Shown: positions 1 to 13,800 of the stretch, piece by piece
Layout of the letters: each line of letters starts with the position of its first letter
Numbering within the stretch: the stretch's first letter is position 1
Source of the DNA: a virus
Direction: 5' to 3' (one strand)
Virus record (IMG/VR): IMGVR_UViG_3300042343_000358
Coordinates: 1 to 50,472 of that record
DNA length: 50,472 nucleotides
The notes under the pieces: generated by a model
Database searches by the model: none
What the model saw: the letters and a program-made list of their open reading frames with translations, nothing else
What the model was told of the DNA's origin: nothing
Made by a program: the position numbers and the translations under genes

Positions 1-1757
1 CCAGTTGTTGAACTAGATGCATCAGTAGCTGAACTAATAGTTGCAGTTGCTGTTACTGTTAAGTCAGTTCCAACATATAATTTTTTAGCAATACCTACAC
101 CACCTGATACTACTATTGCACCAGTTGATGAACTAGACGAATCAGTAGTTGATGTTGATTTAACATCCCCATCAGTTAAAATTGCCCATCTGTTAGTTAA
201 TGTGCTATTAGTACCTGCAACTGGAGCAGTTACAAATAAATTAACTGCATCAGTAACTGTAATTGCGTTTGTACTTGCTAATATTGGAGCTTCTATTACG
301 TTTATGTATCTAGATGATATTGTGCTACTAGCAGCCGTACTGTTATCTGTATAGGTACGAGCTTTTAATTTTAAATTAATACCATCAGTTGTCCATGCTA
401 AAGAACTAATTGAAGAACTTGCAGTCATTAGTCCAATGCTACTTACCCACGCATTATCTGTTAAATTCCATGTAAATGTTTTATTAGTTGCACCTTTAAG
501 TGTAATACCACCGCCGTTTGCAGTTGCATCAGATGCAGCACCGGCATCAAACTTAATGTTACCTACTGTGTTTGCTGTTGTACTAGTAACTGTAATTGTG
601 TTGTTTACGGTATCAATTCCTGAAATTACAGGAGAAAAACCAAACGCTCCACTATACCCACTTGGCTGAGTACCTTGTTTACTAAGTGTCATACCGGGTA
701 TTAACCCAACTAATGATGACACATTAGTTATTGTTGCACTTAATCCGGTACCACTAATATAACCAGTAACATCAGTAGTAGCTACTACTGAACCTAACTC
801 AATATTGTTGTCATCAACAGTTAACGACGCTGCATTAAGATCTGCACCGCCATTTAATACCAACTTACCATTAACTGTGACAGTGCCGGTTAATGTAGGT
901 GATGTTGAGAATACTAAATTGCCAGCAGTGCCAGTAGGATCTGATATAACACCAAATAACTCCGAAGACGATGTAGTTGCAAACTTATTTAATTTAGTTG
1001 TACTGTCGTCATAAACAACAGTTCCACCTTTTCCAAATTTTATAAACGGTGAACATGTAAATGATAAACTACCAGTAGTACCACCAGTTGTTGAGATTGC
1101 GCTACCTCCATATGATGTAGATAATTGAAATGTACTAGAAGTATTCGTTGCAATAATGTAATACACACCTACAGGAACCGATCCGGTTCCTGTATTAGTA
1201 CCACTAATGTTAACTTGCATACCCATTGCTAATACTACAGGCGCAACACTACACCCAAACCATCCATCATTTGTCGCTATTACTACCGATGATAATGGTT
1301 GATCTGCACCGGAAACAGTTAACGAATTATCAACATTTAACGTTGCTGATTTTGATACAGACGCATTTACATTTAAATTGTTAACGGTATTAGAGTAACT
1401 AGGATACCATTTGTTGCCATCTGTACTACTTACAACATATGTTAAGTATAATGGTTTTGAAACTTCGGCAATTAACGGTAATGCAATATTACCGGTTGTG
1501 TTAAAGCTAAATCTCCCAGTTGGTATTATAGTTAACGTTCCACCATTAAGTAAATCCATTGGCGGTATTATTGTATTAATAATACTAGTGCCTGAAACTT
1601 TTATAATCTTAAGAACAGGTGTAATACTTGATGCAGATGCAATTGTTGGGACCGATGCACCGGCATCGTCCCACCCTATATAATCTAGAAATGCAAATCG
1701 ACCAAGATCGGAATTAGTTGGTACTTGATTTGGATTAGTTCCTACTATACTAACCAT
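1..1757 (-). CDS. Virion fibre-like structural protein, partial (C-terminus off window)
   Basis: The reading frame is open on the minus strand from an ATG at 1757 to the window edge, at least 585 codons. An AGGAGT ribosome site lies just upstream and an AATAAATA late-promoter-like box at 1816-1823. The N-terminus reads MVSIVGTNPNQVPTNSDLG, a start I associate with marine T4-like phage fibre and virion proteins. The body is rich in Ser, Thr, Gly, Val and Asn with few charged residues. Near the cut end it contains GAIVVSGGVGIAKKLYVGTD flanked by two copies of a D-A/S-S-S-S-T-T-G unit, a repeat typical of such fibres. It follows the giant fibre gene by 68 bases and is probably in the same late unit. 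Role: external fibre or adsorption structure, inferred from composition and motif memory only. Confidence 0.8.
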   Translation of the reverse strand, partial: MVSIVGTNPNQVPTNSDLGRFAFLDYIGWDDAGASVPTIASASSITPVLKIIKVSGTSIINTIIPPMDLLNGGTLTIIPTGRFSFNTTGNIALPLIAEVSKPLYLTYVVSSTDGNKWYPSYSNTVNNLNVNASVSKSATLNVDNSLTVSGADQPLSSVVIATNDGWFGCSVAPVVLAMGMQVNISGTNTGTGSVPVGVYYIIATNTSSTFQLSTSYGGSAISTTGGTTGSLSFTCSPFIKFGKGGTVVYDDSTTKLNKFATTSSSELFGVISDPTGTAGNLVFSTSPTLTGTVTVNGKLVLNGGADLNAASLTVDDNNIELGSVVATTDVTGYISGTGLSATITNVSSLVGLIPGMTLSKQGTQPSGYSGAFGFSPVISGIDTVNNTITVTSTTANTVGNIKFDAGAASDATANGGGITLKGATNKTFTWNLTDNAWVSSIGLMTASSSISSLAWTTDGINLKLKARTYTDNSTAASSTISSRYINVIEAPILASTNAITVTDAVNLFVTAPVAGTNSTLTNRWAILTDGDVKSTSTTDSSSSSTGAIVVSGGVGIAKKLYVGTDLTVTATATISSATDASSSTT

Positions 1758-1815
1758 TATTTCAACTCCTTAGAATTTAATGTTATATCTATGTTTAATG
1801 TAAAGTACTTGTTCA

Positions 1816-1823
1816 TATTTATT
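1816..1823 (-). promoter_or_regulatory. T4-type late promoter box AATAAATA
   Basis: On the minus strand this reads AATAAATA, seven of eight bases of the T4 late consensus TATAAATA. It lies about 60 bases upstream of the fibre start at 1757, in the gap after the giant fibre gene. In T4 this box is read by the phage late sigma gp55, which is not in this window. Confidence 0.5.
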
Positions 1824-1825
1824 CC

Positions 1826-4800
1826 TTATTGAATTGTCATTCTTTGCAATTCGTTGTTACTTATTCTTAATGGGTAATATGTAATTCTTGCAATGTATTG
1901 TATACCAACACTAGTACCTGCTGTATAATTACCAATATATAATGTATCTACATTAGCATCAATAGTTGCAGCACTATCTGTTTGAATCGCTCTACCATTC
2001 CACCCATATGCACAATCATTTAATTTATATGCAATACCGTGCGACACTGCTGGTTTGTACAACATTATGTAAGTTGGTCCTGTTCCAAAAATTCCCGGAT
2101 TTGATGGATACACTATCGTAACTGATGATAATGTACTAGAATCAAGTTTAAACACGCCGTTAAACGCTGAATTGCTGTTACCTAATATTTTATACCATAC
2201 TGTAGTAGACGGTTTACTAGATAACGCAGTAAAGTTAAATGTTACTTTAATTCCAGCCGATATATCAATACTGCTTGATGTGATTACACTGCTGTCTGAA
2301 TACCCGGTAAATCCAACTGGGTTACTAACTGCACTACTAGTTGCATTAAATGTTAATACATACGACGACGTTGATTTACATCCAAGTGTTATTGAATTTA
2401 CATCAGTTGTATTTGTTAATTTAACTGTACTATAATTATTTGTAGATGAAGACGATGATTCAATTGTCTCATTAACAATTAGAGTTCCTTCATCCTGTCT
2501 ATACCACGAACTAAAATTAGTTCCAGTAATTGCTGCATATTCCAATTCTCTCGTTTGAGTTTTACCAGCTTTTATTGTCCATGATGTAAATGTTCCACTA
2601 CCTGTTACAGTTGTAACGTCTACAATTAATGTTGTACCTAGATGTGATGTTACTGTTCCGACTAATGAATTTCCTACAGTAGCAGTAATGGTAACTGATG
2701 CGTTATTTGGTATCTTTTCAACTGTGTTATTTCCATTTGCTGCAACTGTAAATGTTTTAGAGCCTGTAAAACCTGTAGAAATTGAATTACTAGTCGACGA
2801 TGTTGTTTCCCAATCTGTTTTAATATACGAAGTAGCATCGGCATTATCAGTAGCTTCAAGTTGTGCACCCCATAACACCACTACTGCACTTGCCGGAATC
2901 ATAATTGAAAACTTAGTGTTTGAGTTAGGTACTACTACCGGAAACGTATATCGCGTCAATGTTGATGTGATAGTTTGAGTAATCCATGGTGGACTAACTG
3001 CATTGTCTAATGCAATACTAATAGCACTTGTACCGCTAACTGATTTAGCCCATATTGAGAACACATACGGTTGTAGTGTACTAAGAGTTAATAATGTAAT
3101 TGATAATACCCCATTAGATGCTGCAGCAGTAAATCTAATAGCATTTCCGTTAGTAGGTGCACCGCCAGCAACTGTTACTGTTGAACTAATATTAGATGTT
3201 GTCCATGTTGTAAATGTAGTTGAATATATTAATAGGTTTGTTTTTGTTTCTTCAATTAATAATCCTTTTGACACTCCTAATAAATCATAATCAAATCTTG
3301 GTTGATTAACTCCTACAGTAACTAATACTCCAAATGCATTATAACATGTTGCTATTGAATTACGAGTGAATGTTACACGCGGATCTAATGTTCTGCTGTT
3401 TGCAAAGTCTAATATCAACGTTGGACGAATTTTTACACGCGCTTCACTTGCATATAATCCGTCTGCTGACAATTCCGTTACCGCATTAGTTAAATTCCAA
3501 CTACTACCTGATGATACTGTCCAGTTACCAACAACTGTACCAGCAGTGCCTGCAGCACCTGTTGTTAAATTAGCAGTTTGTATTTTACCAGAATTAGTAG
3601 TTGTTTCTAACGTAGTTACTGATATTATCGAACTTGTTGTAGTATCACCTATTGCTGACATAAATGGTTGATCACTACCGGCAGTCGGTGTATAAAACTT
3701 AATTACATTTGATGATGAATCAATTGATTTTTTATTGTTAACTTTTAATGTTTGTGCATCAATTGCACCAGCTGCATCGGTTTGAACTACGCAACTTGCA
3801 GTTCCATTAGTAGTGTACTGAATCGATTCATACGTATTAACTACTATTCCATTAACTACATTGGTAGTTTTAACACTCATTGCTCCTTGCAAAGTGAATG
3901 GTGCATTTTTAACACCGTCACCTAAATCTACAATGTCGCCTGGGTCAACTTCAACTACTGCGTTAATAGATTCTGTTATATTACCTAATATTTTCTTAGC
4001 ACTAAGTTTTTGTAATTTAGGAAGTAATATACCAGTTGTTTTTGACGTTGAGTCTGCTAAATCAACCCATCCAGATGATGTTGAAAATACTTTATTATTA
4101 AACGATGCTACACCAGTTAGTGCTGCAATAGTACCAAGCACGGTTGCGGTACTACTAATATTAGCAGGAACTGTATATGTTACTGTAGTAGTACTACCGC
4201 CAGTTACTGACCAAATACCGTTATATTCTGCAGGTATAAACCCTACTACCTTAATTCTAGTTCCAGATGTAAATGGTTGAATTAATTGAGTAGCAAATGT
4301 TAACGTAACAGTGAACGGGGTGTTAGTGCCAACGCACGACCCTGCCGTAGCAGTAGTGGTAACCGCAGGTGATGCAACTGCACTATCTAATGACAATTTT
4401 GTATGATCAATTGCTGCAGTCTTACTAACCATGCTGTCACTAATTTTTTCAGATCCAATAGTTGATGATAATGTTCCTGATTCATACTTAATAGTAATAT
4501 CACCAGTTAATGATTTATTAATCCATCTACCGTATGTAACAGGAGATGTCGGTCGTGCTAGTAATGCATCGTATACTAGCATCTGCGAAGTTGATGCAGA
4601 AGTTATAGATGCATCATCTAATTGATAAAAATTACTTTTTCCGTCAACTTTGTTTGTAAGGTATCCTACATTTACTGCACATGAATTATCATTTGCGTTA
4701 GTAACTATACCAGTTATAACGTGAGTATTCATTGATAATGTACCGGTCATCCCTACTAATCCAGATAACGGTAAATATCCAGGTCCGATTTTAGATGATG

Positions 4801-7800
4801 GAGGAAGTTCTGATCCGCCGTGATCTATACCTAACCGTTTATCAATATATCCGCGAACTGCACTTTCAACTGGGACTTTATTAGATGAATTATCCGTCAT
4901 TGACGAGTCTGTTGAAAACTCAGATACTACCGCGCCACCTCTATTAAAACCAAATGCACTAACATTTGATAATGCTAAATTTGAACTAAGAGTTACAATA
5001 CCAGTACCTTGATCTACTGAGAAGAATCGTCCTACTCTAAATATACCATCTTGGTTAGTTGACACATAGAAACAACGACCAACTCCTTCATCTAATGTTT
5101 CGTGTGATACTTGTCTACTTAACGCAGGATCACCATAGATTGAATATGGGATGTTTGTTGTACTATATCCGCCAGTACCTATATCACAGAAATCGTGTCC
5201 AGTTGATCGACATGTACTAATACGTGTTGTAACTTGAGCACCTACTCCTGTTGGATAACCTATTTCAAACGTGTACGAAACCGATGACGTAAACGGTTTG
5301 CTAATCCCTAAACTTGAGCTAGTTGCTGCTGTATTAGTTGGCGTAACTGAAGTAAATGTAAATGCACCTGATACACCCGATGTAAATGCACCCGGAGTAC
5401 CCGGATTATATGAATAAAACACCTGTAGAGATGTTGTAGAACCGGTAGCAACTACTTGTACTATGCCATTAAATAAATTATTGCTGTTCCCGGCTATCTG
5501 AACCCACGACCCTGCAGTTAATGCAGATGTAAACGCAGTAGTAGTAAATGTTACAACATATCCACTATTTGCAGTATATGTTATTCCGTTAACTGTACCA
5601 GCATATGATGTACCAGTAGTATTTACTGCACTAGACACTGCAGTTATAATATTAACTTTTGAAATTGAAGTAACTAACGGTAATGTGCCTGCAATTCCTG
5701 GATTAAATGGATACTGTACAGTTACACGAGTTGTAATCGGTGCCGGCGATGCATTAACAATAACAATGCCATTATACAGACTATTACTATTACCTGATAT
5801 CTTAACATACGATCCGCCAGCCGGTGCACTAGCTAATGCAGCAAATGTTATTTCTACATCATAGAACCCGCTAGTAAGATACTGTGTCGGAATGCCACTA
5901 GTTGCAAGGTATGTTGTTTCATTTGCATCAAATATTCCAGGATCTCCTGTGTATAGCAACGTCATTGAAGATGTTGTAATACCCGATGTTGCTGTAGAAT
6001 CTAATTTTACTGGTGTTGATAACACTGCTCGTAACGTTGGTGTGCGTCCGCCTGCTGGAGGCGGTGTAGGAGTAACGGTAGGAGTTGATATATAACCAGA
6101 TCCTTTTAATATCATAGTAATTTGAGATATTCCGCCGTCTGCATTAATTGTACAAGTTGCAGTTGCAGTTACTGTAGATTCAGTAATTGTTAGTTTTGGT
6201 GCGGTTGTATAACCCGACCCCCCGTCAACAATTAAAATTGACTCTACTACTGCCGGAATTGTTGCCCTAACTGGTACATTTATAGGTACCCAACATGCTG
6301 GACTTACATATATCGTATTACCTACAATTGATTGAACTATTGCATTATTTGTAGAAGTATTCATAAATGCACTTCTAGAAATAGGTGTAGTAATTTCTAA
6401 CGATAACAACACATTATTTGCAAAATTGGTAAGAGGAGTACCTGAACCTGCACCTGTGCCAGACGTTGTTTTTAACACAAAGCTAGTAGTAGTAGGCATT
6501 GAGTAAACATAATAATACGGATTTGTTATAACAATTGCATCATATGTTGTACCACTTACTGTAGTAGAAGCAACTGCAGTTTTAAACACTACTAAGTCTC
6601 CTACTGATAAATTATGGACAGTTGATGTTGTAAACGTGCTATTAGATGCAATATTTGTAACAAAAATTTGGAAAGTTACTACCATTCCTGTTGTGTAATC
6701 AGTTGCAGAACCAATAGTAATAGCTGTTTGATCTACAACCGATGCAACTTGATACGAACCATTATATGCAGTATTAGTTACTGTGCCAACTACTTTAACA
6801 TACCCGTTAACTACTGGTAGTTTATTATCTTTATTAAACGGTATATCAAATGTTACTAATTGATTAGTTGTACTTCCAGTTTGTAAAGTTTTACTGTTAT
6901 ACACTAATGCAGGAACAGGCTCACCTGTTGCATTATTGTTAATAAGTGCAGTAGGTGATAATTCTAAATAACTAGTTGCATCGGCACCAAATGTAAAAAT
7001 ACCGTTTGCTGTTAAATTAATAGCTGCTGTATTATCAATAGTTCCATTAGTTGGATTATTAACAATAACACTAACTGTTCCAGTATCTGCAACTGTATAC
7101 GACGCTACTGTTCCTGCAAATTCAATAGCACCAGTAGTTGGATGTCTACCAACAATTAACAAATCTGCATATATTGGTCCTGTTAATCCATTAAGGAATT
7201 TTAACGTACTAGTGTTAAGTGTCCATTCAGAAAACGTACCAGTTACTGCAACTGTTGCAGGAACATATTGAATAATACGATGTAATCTACCATTCCATGC
7301 AGTGACATATTTTTGTTTTTTAAGTTGATCAATAGTTGCAACATTTGAAATTGGGTTACATGCAATTCGTACATCACCTACTTTAGAACCTTGGGTTTTA
7401 GTTGAAAAACTAACTGCACCATACGGTGTAATAGATGGTGCAGTATCTAATGTAACTGCATACTTAACACCACTTATTGTTGTGCTAGTTATTGCAGTAC
7501 CGGTATAAGTAGTTTGCCAGGTAGCATTACTACTATTAAATTTAGTAATATAAATTGCAGTTGAAATGCCGTTAATAGTTAATGTCATTCCGGTTGCAAC
7601 TGTACCAGTTAATGTTCCACCAACAGTTAATACACCTGCAATACTAACAGTACTACTAGTTGACGAAAATGTACTTGCAGTAGGTGCAGTAGTAATATGT
7701 TGACCAGTAAACCCTATACCAGATATGAACTGACCTTGTGCAAGAGTTTCGCCTGCAGCTACATTATTAACGTAGATAGTTGCACCTGAATTAGAAATAA

Positions 7801-10800
7801 TTCTTGCACTTATATCTGCTGGATCCCCATATGCAATCAATTTAGATGTTGACAATGTATAATACAAAAACTCACTATCACTTTGTAAAATTGCAGTATT
7901 AGCTGATAACGGATCACCTGTTGATTCGTTTAAACCATATGAAACTATTCTATATACATCATTTAAATTGTCGTTGTATTGTAATGCAGTTGATGGTCTA
8001 GTTGGTTTAACATTATCAACATTATAGAATTTAAGACTGTTCATTGATCGAACAGTAACAAGTTGATTATGATACAACGCAAGTTTTAAACCAGTAGATG
8101 AGGTACCGTTATTACCCGACGAACTTAAATTTAATTTAAGAACCGTGCTGCCCGCCGCTTGTACAGTAGTATACTGTATTGACGAAATGGTGTACGAAAC
8201 GATAGTTCCACCGTTTAATGTATGATCAATTTCTAAAATTGACCCATTAGTTGGAAGATAATCCCAGCCGTAAACATATACTTCCTGTGCTGCTACTGTT
8301 GCAGTTGGAGTCATATCTAATGCGGTTAATCCTTGCTTGTACACTCTCATAGTTTGAATCATATGATTTGAAAGTGCTACACTGTCTGGTAATTCAGTAA
8401 CGTCATAACCAGATGCACGCATTCCGTAGTTACCAAACGAGTTAGAACACCCTACTCCTCGTAAGTTACTACCATTGTTTGCCCAAAATCCAGTATGTGC
8501 ATAGTAAGTAAATGTACATACTTGCTCAGTGAATGCACCATTGTTTGCTAAAATACCATATGCTAAATCGTTAAACATAGCAAAGTCGTTGCCTAGCATT
8601 GAACGGTTGCCACCTGTTTCTATATTAATTTTTTGACTAGCACCGCTAATTAAATAAGAAACTGTATTAGCTGCAATGTCTATTATGCTAGTATAATACA
8701 TTATTTGAGTATATATGCTGTTTTGAGTATATATGCTGTCATCTACTATTGGGAACCATTCTGGTCCAAGCACTAGTGTTAATGTTGCACCTGTACCTGT
8801 ACCAGCCGATGCTGCAGTGCCTTGCGCTCTAGTAGTTGACAGACTAGTCAATGATACCGGAGCAGTTGTAAAACTTCCGGCAACTGACCCGGTGCCTGCT
8901 ATTTTAAAATCAACAGCTGTTACTTGCCCAGCTGCATTAACTTCAGTAACCCATGCTTTTACATCATTAGTAGTAGCTACTGTAAGTGTAAGTAGATTGC
9001 CTACTACGTATGTACCGGTTTGAGTGCCGCCTATTGTTGCAGAAACTACTTTACACGGTTGACTTACTGTTGGTGTAAATACACCAGCATCAGTTGGTAT
9101 AGTAGCATCAACATAATCAACTAATATGTCAAATAACGGATCTAACGTTGATTGGAACGTTACGCTTGCTGCCGACGTTGTATCTTGTGATCCAATAGTT
9201 CCTGGAGTTTTAGTAATTGTTCCAAAACTAGTTGTCCAGGTAGTTGATCCATGTATAATTGAAGGCAATAATATTTTTAACCGATTAAATACTCGAACAC
9301 ATATAGATGAAACGGTCGGAATATATGAAACTCCGTTATAAAACGAAACGGCACAACTATATGTCTGGCTAGTTCCACCAAACAATAAATCATATGTCAT
9401 TGCATCAAGGATATAACCAATATCTCGCTCACTAGTTAATTGATTATATTTTGCATAATTACTAAGAACCGTTGACTGCGCAATATACGCACTAATTTCA
9501 GATATAATAAACGATTTATTTCTTCTAATGATGCTACATGCTGCATTTAAATTTGTATAATCTGCTACCGAATTTGGTAATACCGGCCATGTAACTCCTG
9601 CAGACGGTTCAACTCCACTTAAAATCATACTTGTAATAATATCAATATTACTATTAAACGATAAATTAGATGCTAAGGTAGGTGTTTGAGATGCAGCATA
9701 CTTAATCCCCGAAACAGTAAGATCTTGCAATGATCCAAGTAGTAAACTAGAATACGAAGCTAAAAAGCGACGACCTGCATGTACTGATCGGTATGTAGTA
9801 TTCAATACTACGTCAGATGCTGCTGCATCAATAACATATCTAACATCTCGTCTTGTTTTTTGCAAATTAAATGTTATTTCATGAGTAGCTGCATCATACA
9901 AGTATGGAGTGGTGTTATCTAACGTTAACTTAACAGTTGCAGTTGCTGGATTAAACTCCACAACGTCATCAATTTGATAACGCTTACCTCTTACATAAAA
10001 CGAGCACGGTGCTTGCGGTGGTCTTATATCAAGTCCACTACTTGGTCCAAACACAATTGTGCCTGACGGTGTTGCATCTGCAACTGCACTTACTACTAGT
10101 GTCCATTGAATTTCGTATAATCCGGCACTAATTAATACCGATGCTGACGTTGCACTTACTACTGTTTGATTAGCTATAAATCCGACACCTGAAACAACCG
10201 CACCTACAAGAATATTTTTATCAACTTTGTTCACTACTAAGGTCTTAGTACCTGCAGTCCAACTTACAACGTTACTAACTGCTCTGATCATCCCTTGAAC
10301 AGTTACAGTAATACCAAGATCTTCAACGTTAACAATAGTACCGTATAACCGTCCAGCAAATCCGTCAATATATTGACCACCTGCAAATCGTTTATAATTA
10401 TTACTTTGTGAAAAACTAGAACATTCTTGAATGTACGGTGATTTAGTTTTAATATTGCCAGTCGGATCTAGCACCATTGCAAACCCGCCCTGTCCTTGGA
10501 AGGTTATTCCTGTTACCCTATTCCCTTCGTTACACAATAATACGTCAATATCTTTATTATTTTTAGCTTGACTAGATGGGTCTGATGGATCAGTTAAATA
10601 GTGATACCCGTAATTTTGAGTATTAAATAACTTCCATTTAGTAGGAGCAAGTGTTTTTGCAACATTAAACGGATAAATTACAGTACAATTCATAATGTTA
10701 CCACTTACTGAATCAACAACTGCCTTACCTCGTTTTTTATTACCTTCACTTTGTTTAATAAATTTTAAAGCGGCAGTAATTGAATCAGCTATTGAATCAG

Positions 10801-13800
10801 TTAACGATGGAAACTTAATATTAAACGATATTGTTGTAATTCCGTTGTTATCAGTTGCACTAGACACTGCAGTAATTGTCGATCCTGCCGGTATATATGA
10901 AACAGTAGATAATGAATCACCTACATAGTCACCTACCGAAATTGTTCCAGTTAACTTAGTAGAAACAACAGACCCGGTAGTAGTACCAACTCCGGAATTT
11001 ATTTTAGCATGTGCAGTAGTAGTTGCTGATGCTTCAGCATTAGCGTTGTCAACTTCTAAATCAGCAAATACTTTACCGACCCAGCCTAACGGTGCTTGAT
11101 ATCCGGCTAATGTAATTGCAATCTTAGATGTAGTACCACTAATTGATGCATAAATGCCGTCTGGTGCATTATTAACGCCGTTGTACTCAACAACACCAAT
11201 TTCTAATGCATCAACAATTGAATCACGATAGAAGAATAATTTACGCCATGGGCTTTGACTAACACGATTAATTGGACGAATAATTGTTCTGCGGAACTCG
11301 TCACCTTTAAGTGAAATGTTTGGTGATAATTTTAACGGAAAATCTTCATAATAAATACCACTTTCTACAAACATTGTAATTTGTAAATCGCGAACAGTTT
11401 CACCAAATTCTACTTCTTCATACAATTTGAAAAAATCTGGTCGAATTAATCGAGTTTGAATAGTATCAACACCAGCTATTAAATTAACACCTGAAGTATC
11501 TGTACCTGATACATATTTTACAATAGTAGCACTTGCAGTTGATGCTGTGATATTAGCGAGTTGATTACCTACTCCTGCAATAATTTTAGCTGGGAATATA
11601 TCAATGTTATTTGGTTTACCTTGATCAACATATCCTTTATCACCATTTGATACCGCTACATGCCAAATACCTGTACCAAACGTTGCAGTTACCATTTCCG
11701 GTGCATTGCCAATACCATTTTCAATAATATCAAGCATGATATTAAAATTATTAACAAATGTAGTATCTCTTGCTAACGATGATACTGTTAAATCTGTTCT
11801 AGTAATACCAACTGGTACTATGTTAATTAACGTACTTGCTAAATCTGCAGAATTAGAAATAACAGAAATTTGAGATACTAAACTTTGATATCTAGTCTTA
11901 TATTCTTTTTTAAGAATCTGATTTGCTAAATTTTTAACAAATTTAATACCAGTAATCGATTGCTCACCTGTAGACCCTAATCTGCCACCATTTTTATAAA
12001 AACTTTTTCCTGTATTAATTGACTGCCAGGTGCCATCAGTTATTAAATCAATTGACATTGCATTAACAATTGACCCAATATCTTGATAACATAACGTTTC
12101 ATTATACTTAAATCCGCCCGCAAACGTAGTTTTAATATGTTGTATAGTATCAGTTTTAATTGTTTCAGTATTACTAGTAAACAAAGATCTCACAGTAGCT
12201 GCAGATCGATACGGCTCAACTAATTGGAGTATTGTGACAGATTCTAACAGAGGTGTACTACTTGTAGTACTTGTAGAAAACGCAGTATCAATAAAATTGC
12301 TAATTGGGTTAATCCCAAACGCGCCTGAACTGTTAATAATATTAGTTTGGGTTATTATATCATTTACAGTAATTCCGGTTGTATTATTTCCAACACCGAT
12401 TAATGTAACTGTGTTCTCTCCTGCATGCAACGTTGCGGTTAATCCAGTTTTAGTCCCCATATTAAACGTTACAGGTCCGCTAATAGCATGATTAACATTA
12501 ACTATAAATTCAGTGCTACTATTAATTGCTGTTACTTTTACTAATACATCGGCTGCAACTTTAATTTGTTTTTTAAGTTCAGTAATCAAACTTACTGCAG
12601 TATTGTCAACTGTACTTAAATAATTAGTTTTATTGTTGGAATCTGTATATGCATTAATAGTTGCAGAATAAGTAGCTGATGAACCACCATATGTAATGTC
12701 ATATGCCACTGCAAGAACTACATCTGTTACATATTGTTTATACAACGCTTCCAAAACACCGGATACTTTATTTCCAGACCGAGCAGCGTATGTATTATTA
12801 ACAATTGTACTTAATGAAGTTGTCATAATAGCAGTTCGCGCTGCATTTAACGCCTCTTTAGTTGTATTGCTATACACTGACGTAATTGTACTTGGGAATG
12901 TTGGTAAATCAACTGGGTGTATTCCGTTAGTAATTGTAGTTGAAATAAATGTAAACAAGTATTCAATTTGAGATTTAACAACACCGTCTTCATCAATTAC
13001 AGGATAAAAATGATCAATAAACCACGGTACTGTTGTTCTAGCATACCCATCCGATTCGTTTGAATCAGTAGCAGTTGTATATGCAGGAATGTTTGTAATT
13101 ACTGTATTTCTAACAGCATTACGCGCTGGTGAAGCATATGATACAAATGGATAAAATGTATATGATAATCCGGATAATGTACCTTCAGTTCCGATTGTTA
13201 ACGGATTACCGTTGCCATTTGCATTTCCTAATTGGAAAGATGAAGTTCCATTAGTTGCAATAATAGGATATGTTCCTTCACTAATGACTCCGCTTCCTAA
13301 ATTAGTACCGCTAATTTTAACATATTGACCAACTGCTAATGTAGAAATTGCAGCTGGAGTGCTTACACCAGTAGTTGCTGTAATTGTGCCAGTTGAATTA
13401 ATGTTAACTGTTACTCCTGCCATTGTAGTTGGCAACAACGAAATAATATTAACTACACTGTTAATATTAAGCGATATTGACGTAGCACCAATAATTCCAC
13501 CAGTTAACGAATTGTTTCTATACTGTTTTACCGATTGTTGATAGGTAGTAGCAAGTGGTATATTTTGTATAATATCTTGAGCTATTACATTAATATATCG
13601 AATTGATGCTGTACAAGCATCAGACGATGCACTTGACATGTTATTAATAAATGATTTAATTTGTGTCGCAGCGTGCGTACTTTGACTGTTCCCGCCGTAC
13701 AGTAAATCATACGCAAGACTCAACACTAGATATTTTACATCTTGAAGACACCCTTCTCTATTATACGTTGCTAATGGAAATTCTGCACTTAAATACGAAA